Counted from the first letter of the stretch, positions 1 to 8,825 are shown. The stretch is 64,000 nucleotides of DNA from Palsa-661 sp035535015 (GCA_035535015.1 DATLQU010000022.1:95235-159234); one strand, 5' to 3'. Translations and numbers: made by a program. Notes: generated from the letters alone by a model not told the origin.

Positions 1-420
1 CCCGGCGTCCGATTGCCGGACGAAGCGGGGTAGCTGTTTGGCCGCCGACAAGATGGCCAGAACGACCCATTCGGCCATGGGCCGGGCGGCGATCCCGGCC
101 CCGTTCGAGAGCAGAATTCCCCGTTCGGCCAGCTCAGGTAGGGGCAATTCCTCGACCCCGACGTAATCGGAATGCACCCAGCGGAGGTCGGGGAGCTCGT
201 CGAGACAGCGCCGGATCCGTTGCGCCGGAAGGTGGTACCGCCACAACACCTCGACTCCGACGGCGTGGTCGGCTCCGATCGGCTCGTCTCCCACCACCAC
301 GTGACGGATACCGGCGTCGAGCATCTTCCGCTCGACCAATTCGGCCAGTCCGCGTGCCGCCCACGGGGGAGCAGCGATGACCGCCGATCGCGCAGTGTCA
401 CTCTCCGCTACCAAAGACAT
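1..420 (-). CDS. D-2-hydroxyacid dehydrogenase, N-terminal part (cut by window edge)
   Basis: An open minus-strand frame starts at ATG 420 and runs off the left edge after 140 codons without a stop. Residues 76-88 (LPDLRWVHSDYVG) and 105-118 (SNGAGIAARPMAEW) match the N-terminal substrate-domain blocks of NAD(P)-dependent D-2-hydroxyacid dehydrogenases, just before the Rossmann domain, which lies outside the window. The enzyme would interconvert a 2-hydroxyacid and a 2-oxoacid in the cytoplasm; the substrate cannot be told. It lies 53 nt downstream of a small gene on the same strand, so the two may be co-transcribed. The family call is good, the exact enzyme is not. Confidence 0.8.
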   Translation of the reverse strand, partial: MSLVAESDTARSAVIAAPPWAARGLAELVERKMLDAGIRHVVVGDEPIGADHAVGVEVLWRYHLPAQRIRRCLDELPDLRWVHSDYVGVEELPLPELAERGILLSNGAGIAARPMAEWVVLAILSAAKQLPRFVRQSDAG

Positions 421-473
421 CTCACTCGCAGTTGTGCTCGACAGGGATGCGGAGCCGATGTCGTCCGGGGGTT

Positions 474-725
474 TCACGGCTTCTCCGGACGGAAAATCGG
501 CTCTCCGTCGCGTACACGAAGCGTACCGGGCGCTCCGAGCAGTACCGAGGGATCCCCTGTCTCCACCGCGCCGCAACGGCGCTCGACATGCCGTCCGCGC
601 AGCCGAACCACGTCTCCGACGTGCGGACCGAGAGAAATTGTCACGTCGAGGCACAGGTCACCATCGTCATCTGCTTCGGCGTCGACGACGATCACGTCGT
701 AGATTCCGTCGGGAAGGACCGTCAC
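474..725 (-). CDS. small conserved-type hypothetical protein (83 aa)
   Basis: An 83-residue acidic protein starts at GTG 725 and opens with MTVLPDGIYDVIVVDA. It has no signal peptide or membrane segment. The alternation of short hydrophobic strands (YDVIVVDA, LDVTISL, VVRLRG, TLRVRDGEP) suggests a small beta-barrel-like fold. Codon use resembles the neighbours and the frame antisense to it is poorer, so it is probably a real gene. It precedes the 2-hydroxyacid dehydrogenase by 53 nt and is divergent from HU. Function unknown. Confidence 0.6.
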   Translation of the reverse strand: MTVLPDGIYDVIVVDAEADDDGDLCLDVTISLGPHVGDVVRLRGRHVERRCGAVETGDPSVLLGAPGTLRVRDGEPIFRPEKP

Positions 726-878
726 CGAAAAAATCCTTGCAAACGAAGGGTTTCCTGTCCATACGCGCGCTCGGCTCCCTTCATCAACGACCTCGCGTCA
801 TGCCGTCTGTCGCCCAATTGCAGTCGTGCAAGCTTGCGCGGATCCTTGCGCGTCACATCGCCCCAGCAGCGCAAATGC

Positions 879-907
879 TTGACCTTGACCGGAAAACCTT
901 CTTTGAT
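879..907 (+). promoter_or_regulatory. sigma-70-type promoter of the HU gene
   Basis: TTGACC at 879-884 and TTTGAT at 902-907 are separated by 17 nt, a near-consensus -35/-10 pair in unusually A/T-rich surroundings. Transcription would start near 914, leaving a leader of about 28 nt with the GGAGGAGG ribosome site at 927-934 and the GTG start at 942. Read from sequence only. Confidence 0.55.
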
Positions 908-941
908 TGATGAGATTCCGCTACACGGAGGAGGACAGCGG

Positions 942-1550
942 GTGAACAAGTCGGGCCTGATCGACGCGATCAGCGACACGACATCACTGACACGAGGCGA
1001 GGCCGAAGACGCAGTCAAAGCGTTTGTCCATGCCGTTGTCAGCGAAGTCCGCGGTGGACGCCGTGTCGCCGTCGTCGGGTTCGGAAGCTTCAATCCCACG
1101 CAGCGTGGTGCTCGTACGGGACGTAATCCACAGACCGGTGCACCGGTGAAGATCGCCGCCGCCAAAGGGGTGCGCTTCTCTCCCAGCAGCACTCTGAAAG
1201 GCATTGTCAACGGCAAGGCGCCACTCCCGGCACTGAAGGTCTCCTCCGCTCCGGCGGAGAAGGCGACCGAGCCTGCCGCCAAGAAGGTCCTCAAGAACGC
1301 GGCAAAAAAGTCGACCAAGAAGGCAGTTCGATCGGCTCCGGCGAAAGAGACCAACCGGAAGCCCGTCGCCAAGATCGTCAGGCGTTCCCCGGCCACAACG
1401 GCCGCGAAGCGTGCCCCGGCGAGGAAAACAGCAAAGCGATCGGCCAACAAGGCCGTACGGCGGGCTCCGGCGACATCACCGGCGAAGCGCGCCCCGGCGA
1501 GGAAAGCAGCAAAGCGATCGGCCAAGAAGGCCGTAAGAAGGAGGGCATGA
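942..1550 (+). CDS. hupB: HU-family nucleoid protein with Lys/Ala/Pro-rich C-terminal tail
   Basis: The protein has 202 residues. Residues 1-95 are a full HU domain, with the GFGSF turn at 46-50 and the DNA-arm signature TGRNPQTG at 59-66. Residues 96-202 are a disordered basic tail of AKKA, RAPARKTAKR and similar repeats, as in mycobacterial HupB and other actinobacterial histone-like proteins. The start is GTG 942, chosen because GGAGGAGG (927-934) lies 7 nt upstream and the HU fold begins immediately. It binds and compacts DNA in the nucleoid. A gene for a free-standing protein made of the same repeat follows directly, and a strong promoter candidate lies upstream. Confidence 0.92.
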   Translation: MNKSGLIDAISDTTSLTRGEAEDAVKAFVHAVVSEVRGGRRVAVVGFGSFNPTQRGARTGRNPQTGAPVKIAAAKGVRFSPSSTLKGIVNGKAPLPALKVSSAPAEKATEPAAKKVLKNAAKKSTKKAVRSAPAKETNRKPVAKIVRRSPATTAAKRAPARKTAKRSANKAVRRAPATSPAKRAPARKAAKRSAKKAVRRRA

Positions 1551-1552
1551 GA

Positions 1553-1978
1553 ATGCCAGTCAAACGAGCGAGGAAGACGGCCAAGCGGGCTCCGGCCAAG
1601 AAGGCAGCGAAGCGGACCACCGCCAAGCGCGCCGTCAAGCGGGCTCCGGCCAAGAAGGCAGCCAAGCGGACCACCGCCAAGAAGGCGGTCAAGAAGCGGG
1701 CTCCGGCCAAGAAGGCGGCCAAGCGGACCGTCAAGAAGCGCGCCACGGCCAAGCGGGCTCCGGCCAAGAAGGCGGCCAAGAAGCGGGCTCCGGCCAAGAA
1801 GGCGGTCAAGAAGCGGGCTCCGGCCAAGAAGGCGGCCAAGCGGACCGTCAAGAAGCGCGCCACGGCCAAGCGGGCTCCGGCCAAGAAGGCGGCCAAGCGG
1901 ACCGTCAAGAAGCGCGCCACGGCCAAGCGCACGACCAAGCGGGCTCCGGCTCGTCGGCGGGTGACCAAGAAGGCTTGA
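1553..1978 (+). CDS. histone H1-like repeat protein
   Basis: The 141-residue, extremely basic protein is built almost wholly from units such as APAKKAAKRT and VKKRAPAKKA. It contains no folded domain and matches the composition of eukaryotic H1 tails and bacterial Hc1/AlgP-type proteins. ATG 1553 is preferred over ATG 1547, which overlaps the HU stop, because AAGGAGGG at 1538-1545 lies 7 nt before 1553. It is co-transcribed with HU and resembles the HU tail supplied as a separate polypeptide. The likely role is DNA binding or condensation. DNA repeats of about 33 and 78 bp make its length prone to recombination. Confidence 0.8.
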   Translation: MPVKRARKTAKRAPAKKAAKRTTAKRAVKRAPAKKAAKRTTAKKAVKKRAPAKKAAKRTVKKRATAKRAPAKKAAKKRAPAKKAVKKRAPAKKAAKRTVKKRATAKRAPAKKAAKRTVKKRATAKRTTKRAPARRRVTKKA

Positions 1979-2020
1979 GTCACCCTGCCGGGAGATCCGG
2001 CCGTGTGGAAACAGTGAGTG

Positions 2021-2048
2021 GACGAGGGGCCCTACGGGGCCCCTCGTC
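2021..2048. terminator. bidirectional terminator hairpin
   Basis: GACGAGGGGCCC (2021-2032) and its perfect complement (2037-2048) form a 12-bp stem with a TACG tetraloop. It lies 42 nt after the H1-like gene and in the convergent gap with the PIG-L gene. A second hairpin (CTCTCAGG/CCTGAGAG, 2067-2084) lies nearer the minus-strand gene. Confidence 0.75.
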
Positions 2049-2117
2049 GTTCGTCAGGTCCCGGTGCTCTCAGGCTCCTGAGAGGGAATCTCCCGGTGAG
2101 ATCGAATCGGGCTGAGA

Positions 2118-2936
2118 TCAGAGTTCGGTGAGAAGCCGGAACGCCTCACCCTGCGCCAGGCCCGCCAATTGCCCGTGGGCGGCGAGTTGCCGCTCCACGA
2201 CGGCCCGGAAGCCGTCGGCCTCGTCGGCTCCGGTGCCGCTGTCAGAGGTTCCGTCGGCGCCGATGCCCATGGTGGAGCGGTACTGACTCCGGTGGGCCAA
2301 GAGGGCGGCCAGCTTGACCTCGAGCATCCCCTGCGCACTCTCGACGTGGTTCGGCTCGTCGGCTTCCCAGAGCAACATCGAGGTCGGCCGGTGCGGTGGC
2401 TCGGACAACTCGGGGAAGAACTTGGGGTCGCGTGCGGCGACCACGGCGTCGGTGAGAAGCCATCCGGCGTTGCGGTGATCGGGATGCAGCCGGTAGCGGC
2501 GCCAGGGATCGTGTCCGAGGACGACCGCGGGACGGACCCTCCTGATCACCTGGCAGACCTGTCGTCGCTGGAGCATCCCGGCTTCGAGCTCGCCGTCGGG
2601 CCAATCGAGGAAGTCCACTGCGCTGCGACCCCCGGCCCCGGCGAGGATCGATGCCGCCTGTCTCTGTTCCCTCTGTCTGCGGACCACCAGCGCGGCGATG
2701 TCCTCGTCGGCCGACCAGGTGCCTTTCGATCCGTCGGTCAGCACGAGATGATGAATCCGGCATCCACTGGCCGCCCATTTGGCCAACGTCGCCCCGCAGC
2801 CGAATTCCACGTCGTCGGGATGGGCGGCCACGGCCAGGGCCACGGTCGGCACGGCCAGATCGATGGTCAGGTCGCCGTGCCGGGGAAGATCGCCGACAGC
2901 CAAGACGTCGGACCGGCGGGAGTCCTCGACCACCAC
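2118..2936 (-). CDS. PIG-L/LmbE family zinc deacetylase
   Basis: The 272-residue protein carries AHPDDVEFGCG, the metal-binding (A)HPDD signature of the LmbE/MshB family, and a second metal motif HPDHRNAG. Relatives remove N-acetyl groups from sugar conjugates, for example in mycothiol, bacillithiol and GPI synthesis. The start GTG 2936 lies 2 nt after the cofC stop; upstream in-frame codons fall inside cofC. It is translated directly after cofC, so the two form an operon, although no known pathway unites them. It could be a mycothiol enzyme (MshB or Mca-like) or a glycan deacetylase. Confidence 0.85.
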   Translation of the reverse strand: MVVEDSRRSDVLAVGDLPRHGDLTIDLAVPTVALAVAAHPDDVEFGCGATLAKWAASGCRIHHLVLTDGSKGTWSADEDIAALVVRRQREQRQAASILAGAGGRSAVDFLDWPDGELEAGMLQRRQVCQVIRRVRPAVVLGHDPWRRYRLHPDHRNAGWLLTDAVVAARDPKFFPELSEPPHRPTSMLLWEADEPNHVESAQGMLEVKLAALLAHRSQYRSTMGIGADGTSDSGTGADEADGFRAVVERQLAAHGQLAGLAQGEAFRLLTEL

Positions 2937-2938
2937 CG

Positions 2939-3523
2939 TCAGAGAAGAGCCGGCGGCACGAACTCGGCCGGGATGTCGGAGGGGACGTCGACGTCCCAGG
3001 CCAGGTCGGGCTGTCGGACAACCCGGTAGGGCAGGCCGAGACGTTCGGCCTCGGCGCAATGCCGGTCGAAGGACCCGGACCCGTAGGCGAAACGGAAGCC
3101 GACCCCGGCGGGCAGACAGACGACGTTGGTCCCGTCGTCGCGCCGGTCGGGCACCAGGGTCAGCCCGTCGAAACCGGCCAGACGGGCCAGACCCCGGGCC
3201 ATGGGCAGATCGGCGTGGGCCACGAGCACCTCGGCGGCCCCCAACGCCTCGAGCCGCGCCACCCCCGCTTCCACGGCGCCGTTCAGCCCGCGTCCGGGTT
3301 CGGGAAGAGCCATGGCCCCGTTCTCCACCGCCCAGGCCGCCACCTCGGGATCGTCGCAGACGACGGCCACCGGCAGGGGAACGGCCGCCTCGAGCACCCG
3401 AGAGGCCATCATCCGGGAGAGCTCCGCCCGTCCGTTACTGTCCAAGCGGGGAGCCAACCGGGCCTTGCCGTCGGCGAAGCCCTTCATCGGCATGAGCACG
3501 ACACAGCCGTCGAGGTGGATCAC
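2939..3523 (-). CDS. cofC: 2-phospho-L-lactate/phosphoenolpyruvate guanylyltransferase (CofC/FbiD)
   Basis: The 194-residue protein begins with the family motif VVLMPMKGFADGKARL and contains HADLPMA (acidic metal-binding region), DRRDDGTNVV and the terminal WDVDVPSD. This family joins GTP to phosphoenolpyruvate or phospholactate in coenzyme F420 synthesis; in actinobacteria it is FbiD, which uses PEP. GTG 3523 is used; GTG 3544 is an alternative and neither has a clear ribosome site. It is divergent from gpsA (111 nt gap) and two bases ahead of the PIG-L gene. Its presence implies the organism makes F420. Confidence 0.88.
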   Translation of the reverse strand: MIHLDGCVVLMPMKGFADGKARLAPRLDSNGRAELSRMMASRVLEAAVPLPVAVVCDDPEVAAWAVENGAMALPEPGRGLNGAVEAGVARLEALGAAEVLVAHADLPMARGLARLAGFDGLTLVPDRRDDGTNVVCLPAGVGFRFAYGSGSFDRHCAEAERLGLPYRVVRQPDLAWDVDVPSDIPAEFVPPALL

Positions 3524-3634
3524 CTCGGCCGGTTCGCTCCTCACGCCGGCCAGTGTACGGCCGCCGTCCCCCGCCTCCTCCCGAGCCGCGGCCCACCGTC
3601 CTGTTCCGCCGGGGTGACGCCGTAGGGTTGGCGG

Positions 3635-4678
3635 ATGCTCGACAAGGTCGCGGTGATCGGGGCGGGCTCCTGGGGCACCACCATGGCGGCCATCGCCTCG
3701 CGCTCGGTGCCCACCGTCCTCTGGGCCCGTCGGCCCGCTCTGGCCGAGGTCATCGATCGGCGTCACGAGAATCCCGACTACCTCCCCGGGATCGTCCTGC
3801 CTGAGGCCCTGCGGGCCACGGCGTCGCTCGGCGACGCCGTGACCGGCGCCGCCCTCGTCGTCATGGCCGTCCCCTCTCACGGTTTCCGCACCGTCGTGGA
3901 GGAATTCGCCCCCCGTCTGGGTGCGGCCGTTGCTCTGCTCAGTCTGGCCAAGGGCCTCGAGCAGGGGACCCAACTACGGATGACCGAGGTCATGGAGCAG
4001 GTCGTCCCCGGCCATCCGGTCGGTGTCCTCACCGGTCCGAACCTGGCCCGCGAAGTGGTGGCCGGCCAACCGGCGGCCACCGTGGTCTCCATGACCGACG
4101 AGGCCATCGCCCGCGAGGTCCAGGAGCTTCTGCGCACCGAAAGCTTCCGCGTCTACACGAATCCCGACCTGGTCGGCTGTGAGACGGCGGGTGCCACCAA
4201 GAACGTCCTGGCCATCGCCGCCGGCATGATCCAGGGCCTCGGCCTCGGGGATTCGTCGTTGGCCGCCCTGATCACCCGCGGCCTGGCCGAGCTCGGTCGC
4301 TTCGCCGTGGCCATGGGCGGCGACCCGATCACCATGGCCGGACTGGCCGGGGTGGGCGACCTGGTGGCCACCTGCACCAGCCGTCTCAGCCGGAACCGGA
4401 TGGTCGGGGAGCTGCTCGGCCAGGGCCGCTCCCTCGACGACGTCCTCGGGGAGATGCGGATGGTGGCCGAGGGAGTGAAATCGGCCCGGCCGCTGCTCGA
4501 GCTGGCCGGTCGCCACGGCGTGGAGATGCCCATCGGCCAGCAGGTGGCCGACGTCCTCGAGGGCACCCGCACTCCGGCCGAGACCATTCCCGCGCTCATG
4601 CTCCGGTCGGCCAAGCCCGAGTTCCAGGGCCTGGAGGGCCGATGGCCCGACCCGCCGTCGTCCCCGGAGACCGCATGA
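3635..4678 (+). CDS. gpsA: NAD(P)H-dependent glycerol-3-phosphate dehydrogenase
   Basis: The 347-residue protein starts with the dinucleotide loop GAGSWGTT (9-16). The family block GPNLAREV follows, then GATKNVLAIAAG with the catalytic Lys near residue 190, then AGVGDLVATC with SRNR after it. It reduces dihydroxyacetone phosphate to sn-glycerol-3-phosphate, the backbone of phospholipids and triacylglycerol. The length and motif order are normal. The C-terminal PDPPSSPETA is a nonconserved tail. The cyclase gene begins 31 nt downstream on the same strand. Confidence 0.95.
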   Translation: MLDKVAVIGAGSWGTTMAAIASRSVPTVLWARRPALAEVIDRRHENPDYLPGIVLPEALRATASLGDAVTGAALVVMAVPSHGFRTVVEEFAPRLGAAVALLSLAKGLEQGTQLRMTEVMEQVVPGHPVGVLTGPNLAREVVAGQPAATVVSMTDEAIAREVQELLRTESFRVYTNPDLVGCETAGATKNVLAIAAGMIQGLGLGDSSLAALITRGLAELGRFAVAMGGDPITMAGLAGVGDLVATCTSRLSRNRMVGELLGQGRSLDDVLGEMRMVAEGVKSARPLLELAGRHGVEMPIGQQVADVLEGTRTPAETIPALMLRSAKPEFQGLEGRWPDPPSSPETA

Positions 4679-4709
4679 CCCTCTCGCCGTTCATGACCAT
4701 CGACGCGCC

Positions 4710-6077
4710 ATGACCCTCGGCCCCGAGGTCTCCGACGCCGCCCACCGGGCCGCCCTGGCCCGGGTCCGGGCCTTTCTCTTCGAACACCGGGTGCCCGAAG
4801 AGGACATCGCCCGGGCCGAGTCCGAAGACGTCCTCGATCTGTTGGTGGTCGACTGCCTGCTCGTCCCCGGCGTCAGCCGTTACACCGAGGGCCAGGTGGC
4901 GGAGATCACCGGCATGCCCGAAGAGATGGCCCGCCGCTTCTGGCGCGCCCTCGGCTTCGCCGACGTCACCCCCGACGACACCATCTTCACCGACCTCGAC
5001 ATCGACGCCATCCACATCCTGCAGACCATGGTCGACACCGGGGCGGCCGACGTCGACACCTCCCTGCAGCTGGCCCGGGTCATCGGCTCCTCGATGGCCC
5101 GGATCGCCGAGGCCGAAGTGGCGCCTTCGGTCCGGGGCATGACCGGAGCCGCGATCTCCGGGGTGGGGTCGAGTGTGGAGGCCGCCGACCGTTTCGTCCG
5201 GCTGGCCGACACCTCCCTGCCGGCCATGGCCCGACTGCTCGAGTTCGCCTGGCGCCGCCACGTCCAGGCCGCCGTCCGCCGGGCCATGCTCCTGCGCAGC
5301 CGTCACGACCCGGGGGCGTTGCCCGATCTCTGTGTCGGCTTCGCCGACATGGTCGGTTTCACCATGCTCAGCCAACAACTCTCCGAGGAAGAGCTGGCCG
5401 CGCTGGTCAGCCGCTTCGAGGACGTCGCCCACGACACCGTCACCTCCCGCAGCGGCCGGGTGGTGAAGATGATCGGCGACGAAGTCATGTTCGTCACCGA
5501 CACGGCCACCGATGCGGCCCGGATCGCCCTGGCCCTGGCCGAGGCCTACGCCGACGACGAGCTTCTCTCCGATGTCCGGGTGGCCCTGGCCGTCGGGCCC
5601 GTCCTCGTCCAGGACGGCGATTTCTACGGACCGGTGGTCAACCTGGCCAGCCGGGCCGCCGGTATCGCGGCGCCGGGCAGTGTCCTCGTCTCCGACGAGT
5701 TCCACGCCACCCTGCTCCGGGAGATCGAGGGCCGACCCGTCGAGTTCGCCTTCAAGGCGCTCCGTCCCCGACTGGTCAAGGACCTCGGCCGGGTCCAGCT
5801 CTGGGCCCTCCACCGCCCGGGCTCGGAGCCCCTCACCCTCGACCGCCGGGCCAGCCGACGCTGGGAACGGCTCTCGGAGGTTCTCCACGAGCTCGACGAT
5901 CTCCGCGAACGCGGGGAACGTCTGCTCTCGGGAGCGGGACGGGCCGGACTACAGGCTGTCACCGACGACGCCCCGGAGAAAGAGGGCAGCCCGGAGAAAG
6001 ACGGCCCGGAGAAAGACGGCCCGGAGAGAATGGTGGCCGAGTCCGACACCGGCGACGACTGGCGCCAGGTCTTCTGA
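4710..6077 (+). CDS. class III adenylate cyclase with N-terminal regulatory domain (Rv1264-like)
   Basis: The 455-residue protein has about 200 helical residues resembling the regulatory domain of the pH-sensing Mycobacterium cyclase Rv1264, then a class III cyclase domain. All expected catalytic positions are visible: metal Asp213 (GFADMVGFT) and Asp257 (RVVKMIGDEVMF), adenine-selecting Lys253 and Asp304, and transition-state Asn311 and Arg315. It should convert ATP to cAMP as a homodimer, in the cytoplasm. The last 45 residues hold a degenerate PEKDG repeat matching a 15-bp DNA repeat (5980-6030). It ends 3 nt before the convergent mannosidase stop. The Rv1264 comparison is from memory of the family. 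Confidence 0.87.
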   Translation: MTLGPEVSDAAHRAALARVRAFLFEHRVPEEDIARAESEDVLDLLVVDCLLVPGVSRYTEGQVAEITGMPEEMARRFWRALGFADVTPDDTIFTDLDIDAIHILQTMVDTGAADVDTSLQLARVIGSSMARIAEAEVAPSVRGMTGAAISGVGSSVEAADRFVRLADTSLPAMARLLEFAWRRHVQAAVRRAMLLRSRHDPGALPDLCVGFADMVGFTMLSQQLSEEELAALVSRFEDVAHDTVTSRSGRVVKMIGDEVMFVTDTATDAARIALALAEAYADDELLSDVRVALAVGPVLVQDGDFYGPVVNLASRAAGIAAPGSVLVSDEFHATLLREIEGRPVEFAFKALRPRLVKDLGRVQLWALHRPGSEPLTLDRRASRRWERLSEVLHELDDLRERGERLLSGAGRAGLQAVTDDAPEKEGSPEKDGPEKDGPERMVAESDTGDDWRQVF

Positions 6078-6080
6078 GCC

Positions 6081-8825
6081 TCAGCCCTCGGCGAAGCGGA
6101 GGGTGGCGATACCGAAAGGCCGGAGGGTGAAGGAGCCGTCGACGCGCTCCTCGGTCCGGCCGCGGAGATCGACCAGCCAGCCCGACCGGCTTCCCAGCCT
6201 GACGGTACTGGCGCGGTCGCTCGGGTTGAAGACCCGGACCTCGAGGAGTCCCGCCTGGCGACGGACGGCGGAGACCTCGGCCCCCTCGATCTCGAGCGCG
6301 CTTCCCGACGAGGGTCGACCGCCACCTCCCGCGGCGGCGACGAGCTCCAGGGGCAGAAAGGCGTCGTCGGCCATGGCGTAAGGGTCGTCGCAGCCGAGGC
6401 ACAAGGCGTAGCGGGCCTCGATGGGCCGGCCCTGCAGTTGCAGGCCGGCCACCGCCGTCAGAGGCCCGGCGGGCAGGGGCCGGTAGGCCATGCCCAGGCG
6501 CGAGAGCATCCCGGTCGAGCGCAACAGGGTCAGCGCCAGTGTCCGGGCCGGGCCGGACTCGCCCGGCTCGATGTCGATCAACTCGTACTCGAGCAGACCC
6601 TCGTGGGCCACGGTCAGCCCACCGGCGGAGACGAAACGCCGGGACGGGAACGTCGGCAGACCGAACTCGTCGGGCCGTCCTTCGGCCCGCAGGCCCCGTC
6701 GGACGACGGCGAAGGCGCACTCGGCCTCCGAATGGTCGGCCCCTTCGGGCAGCGGCAGATGGACCCGGAGCCGGTGGTCGCGGCTCGGGTTCACGAAGCG
6801 GGTGACCACCCGGACGATCCGTTCGTCGGCCCGCAGCTCCACCGTCGTCGTCACCTCGACCGTCTTCTCCCCGGTCCGGGCCCGGGAATTCCCGTCCACG
6901 TATTCGGGCCAGCGGTAGACGGACGTGATCAGAGCACTGGCCCTCACCGGGCCCCGGTCGATCACACTGACGGCCACGCTCTCGGCCGTGTCGATCAGCT
7001 TGTCCTGCAGCGGCGGCGAGTAGTTGTAGGAGTCGCCGTGATCGCCGCCGTCGACCAGCCGGCCGAACCCCGGGATCCCGTCGAGGGCGAAAGTCCCCGA
7101 CAGCCGGTCGATGGAGACGGAGACGAGACCGTTCGAGAGAACCACCGGGCCCGGCGTGTCACCGGCTCCCTCACCCTCACTGACCCGTTCACCCTCACTG
7201 ACCCGCTCACCCTCACTGACACTGACCGGCTGGGCGAGGGCCGCCGGCGTGCAGCGACGCCAACCGAAACCGGGGACGTCGGTCACCCGGGCCAGCACCC
7301 GCCGGATGGGAGGTTGATCGATCTTGATCCGGACCACGGAGTCGGGTCGGGCGCCCAACCGGGTGTGGAGGTCCTGTTTGATCGAGGCCAGGGGGACGTC
7401 GAAGCGCTCCTCGGAGCCGAAGTCGATGGTGATGTCGATGCCCGTCTCGTCCTCTTGGACCTCGACACCCTGGATCCAGGTGTGGGCGTCGATCTGGCTG
7501 CCCGAGGGCAGCATCCCCAGGATGGTCTTCACCGTGTTGGCGTCGAGGGTCAGGGGACCGAGGCCCCGGGGGATGCCGAAGGCACCGGGCTCCTCGGGCA
7601 GCGGCTGGGTGTCGGCCGGGATCTCCTCGCCGGCCACCACCAACTCGACCAGGCCCGAGCGGGGCCGGGCCGACGGGTTGACGGCGGTGGGACCGGCCTC
7701 GGCCAGCGAGCGGCCGAGGGCCAGAAGGGCCTGCTCGGCCAGGCCGTCACCGATCTGCCGGGCTTCGGCGTAGCGGGTGAGCACGGCGTCGACCACCTCG
7801 TCCACCGAGCAGGCGCAGACGGAGTCGTGGGCGGAGTTGCGGACCATCTCTTTCCAGGCCAGGGCGAAAAGGGTCTCCGGCCAGCTGTCGGCCGGGAGAT
7901 AGAGCGCGCAGAAGGGCTCGGCCCGCCGCTCGAGGGCCCGCTCGGCCCGGGCCGCCTCCCGCTTCACGTCGACCCGGTTGGAGGCCACCCCCATCAGGAC
8001 GTTGGCCCTCGCCCCCGAGCGCAGTTCCCCCGGCCACCGGGCCAGGCCGTCGGTCGGGGCGCGGTCCAGGTAGTCGGCCAGGGCGGTGACCTCGAGGGCG
8101 TAGTCGTCCTGCAGGGCGTTGGCCTCGGCCACCACCCGACCGAGCCAGGGCTGCGGTTCCTGATGGTCGGTGCCGTTCATGAAGAGGAGGCCGTCGATCA
8201 CGAAGTTGCCGATCTCCTTCTCGTGGTCGGCGATCCTCCGGACGAGTTCCTTGGCGTCGTCGGGGATGGCCGCGCCGTTTCCGTAGCCGACGGGCAGGTA
8301 CTCGGCCCGGACCGTCGAGCCGTCGGCTGCCTCCCACCAGAAGCCGGTGCACTCGATGGCCGAGGGCACCCCCCGCCAGACCACGGCGTGCTCGAAGCCG
8401 GCCATGGCCAGGATCTGGGGCATCTGGCCGATATGGCCGAACATGTCGGGCAGGTAGCCGATCTCGGCCACCCCGCCGAAGGCCGCCCCCCGGCGGATCC
8501 CGCTCTGCAGGTTCCGGATGATCGTCTCGCCCGAGACCAGGAACTCGTCCATCAGGATGTACCAGGGCCCCATGGTCAGCCGGCCCGCCGCGGCCAGGCC
8601 CCGGATCCGCTCCTCGTTCTCGGGCCTGATTTCCAGGTAGTCGTCGATCACGGCCATCTGGCCGTCCAGCAGGAAGCGGCGGTAGGAGGGATCCGACTCG
8701 AGCAGCTCGAGCAGGCGGTCGATCAGATGGACCAGCCGCAGCCGGAAGCTCTGGAAGGGCTCGTACCACTCCCTGTCCCAGTGGGTGTGGGGGACGATGG
8801 AGATTCTGCGTGCGCCGGTGGCCAT
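6081..8825 (-). CDS. glycoside hydrolase family 38 alpha-mannosidase
   Basis: The 914-residue protein opens with HTHWDREW, giving the zinc ligands His15 and Asp17 of GH38. YLPDMFGHIGQ follows with the nucleophile Asp127, then the downstream zinc/His region NSAHDSVCA. The C-terminal beta domains (from about 530) are typical of bacterial GH38. There is no signal peptide, so it is likely cytoplasmic, acting on imported mannosides or recycled glycans. A three-copy repeat VSEGER (DNA 7171-7224) sits in a linker between domains. It starts at ATG 8825, faces the cyclase, and is separated from the upstream minus-strand gene by an 18-20 bp direct repeat. Confidence 0.93.
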   Translation of the reverse strand: MATGARRISIVPHTHWDREWYEPFQSFRLRLVHLIDRLLELLESDPSYRRFLLDGQMAVIDDYLEIRPENEERIRGLAAAGRLTMGPWYILMDEFLVSGETIIRNLQSGIRRGAAFGGVAEIGYLPDMFGHIGQMPQILAMAGFEHAVVWRGVPSAIECTGFWWEAADGSTVRAEYLPVGYGNGAAIPDDAKELVRRIADHEKEIGNFVIDGLLFMNGTDHQEPQPWLGRVVAEANALQDDYALEVTALADYLDRAPTDGLARWPGELRSGARANVLMGVASNRVDVKREAARAERALERRAEPFCALYLPADSWPETLFALAWKEMVRNSAHDSVCACSVDEVVDAVLTRYAEARQIGDGLAEQALLALGRSLAEAGPTAVNPSARPRSGLVELVVAGEEIPADTQPLPEEPGAFGIPRGLGPLTLDANTVKTILGMLPSGSQIDAHTWIQGVEVQEDETGIDITIDFGSEERFDVPLASIKQDLHTRLGARPDSVVRIKIDQPPIRRVLARVTDVPGFGWRRCTPAALAQPVSVSEGERVSEGERVSEGEGAGDTPGPVVLSNGLVSVSIDRLSGTFALDGIPGFGRLVDGGDHGDSYNYSPPLQDKLIDTAESVAVSVIDRGPVRASALITSVYRWPEYVDGNSRARTGEKTVEVTTTVELRADERIVRVVTRFVNPSRDHRLRVHLPLPEGADHSEAECAFAVVRRGLRAEGRPDEFGLPTFPSRRFVSAGGLTVAHEGLLEYELIDIEPGESGPARTLALTLLRSTGMLSRLGMAYRPLPAGPLTAVAGLQLQGRPIEARYALCLGCDDPYAMADDAFLPLELVAAAGGGGRPSSGSALEIEGAEVSAVRRQAGLLEVRVFNPSDRASTVRLGSRSGWLVDLRGRTEERVDGSFTLRPFGIATLRFAEG
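7171..7224. repeat. 18-bp tandem repeat, 3 copies, inside the GH38 gene
   Basis: Units 7171-7188, 7189-7206 and 7207-7224 (TCACCCTCACTGACCCGT and near-identical) encode VSEGER repeats in an interdomain linker. The length is a multiple of three, so copy-number change keeps frame. Confidence 0.85.

Noticed and set aside
2651..3625. Long plus-strand frames over the PIG-L/cofC genes
   Set aside because: Pro/Arg/Gly-rich shadows of real minus-strand genes with no motifs.
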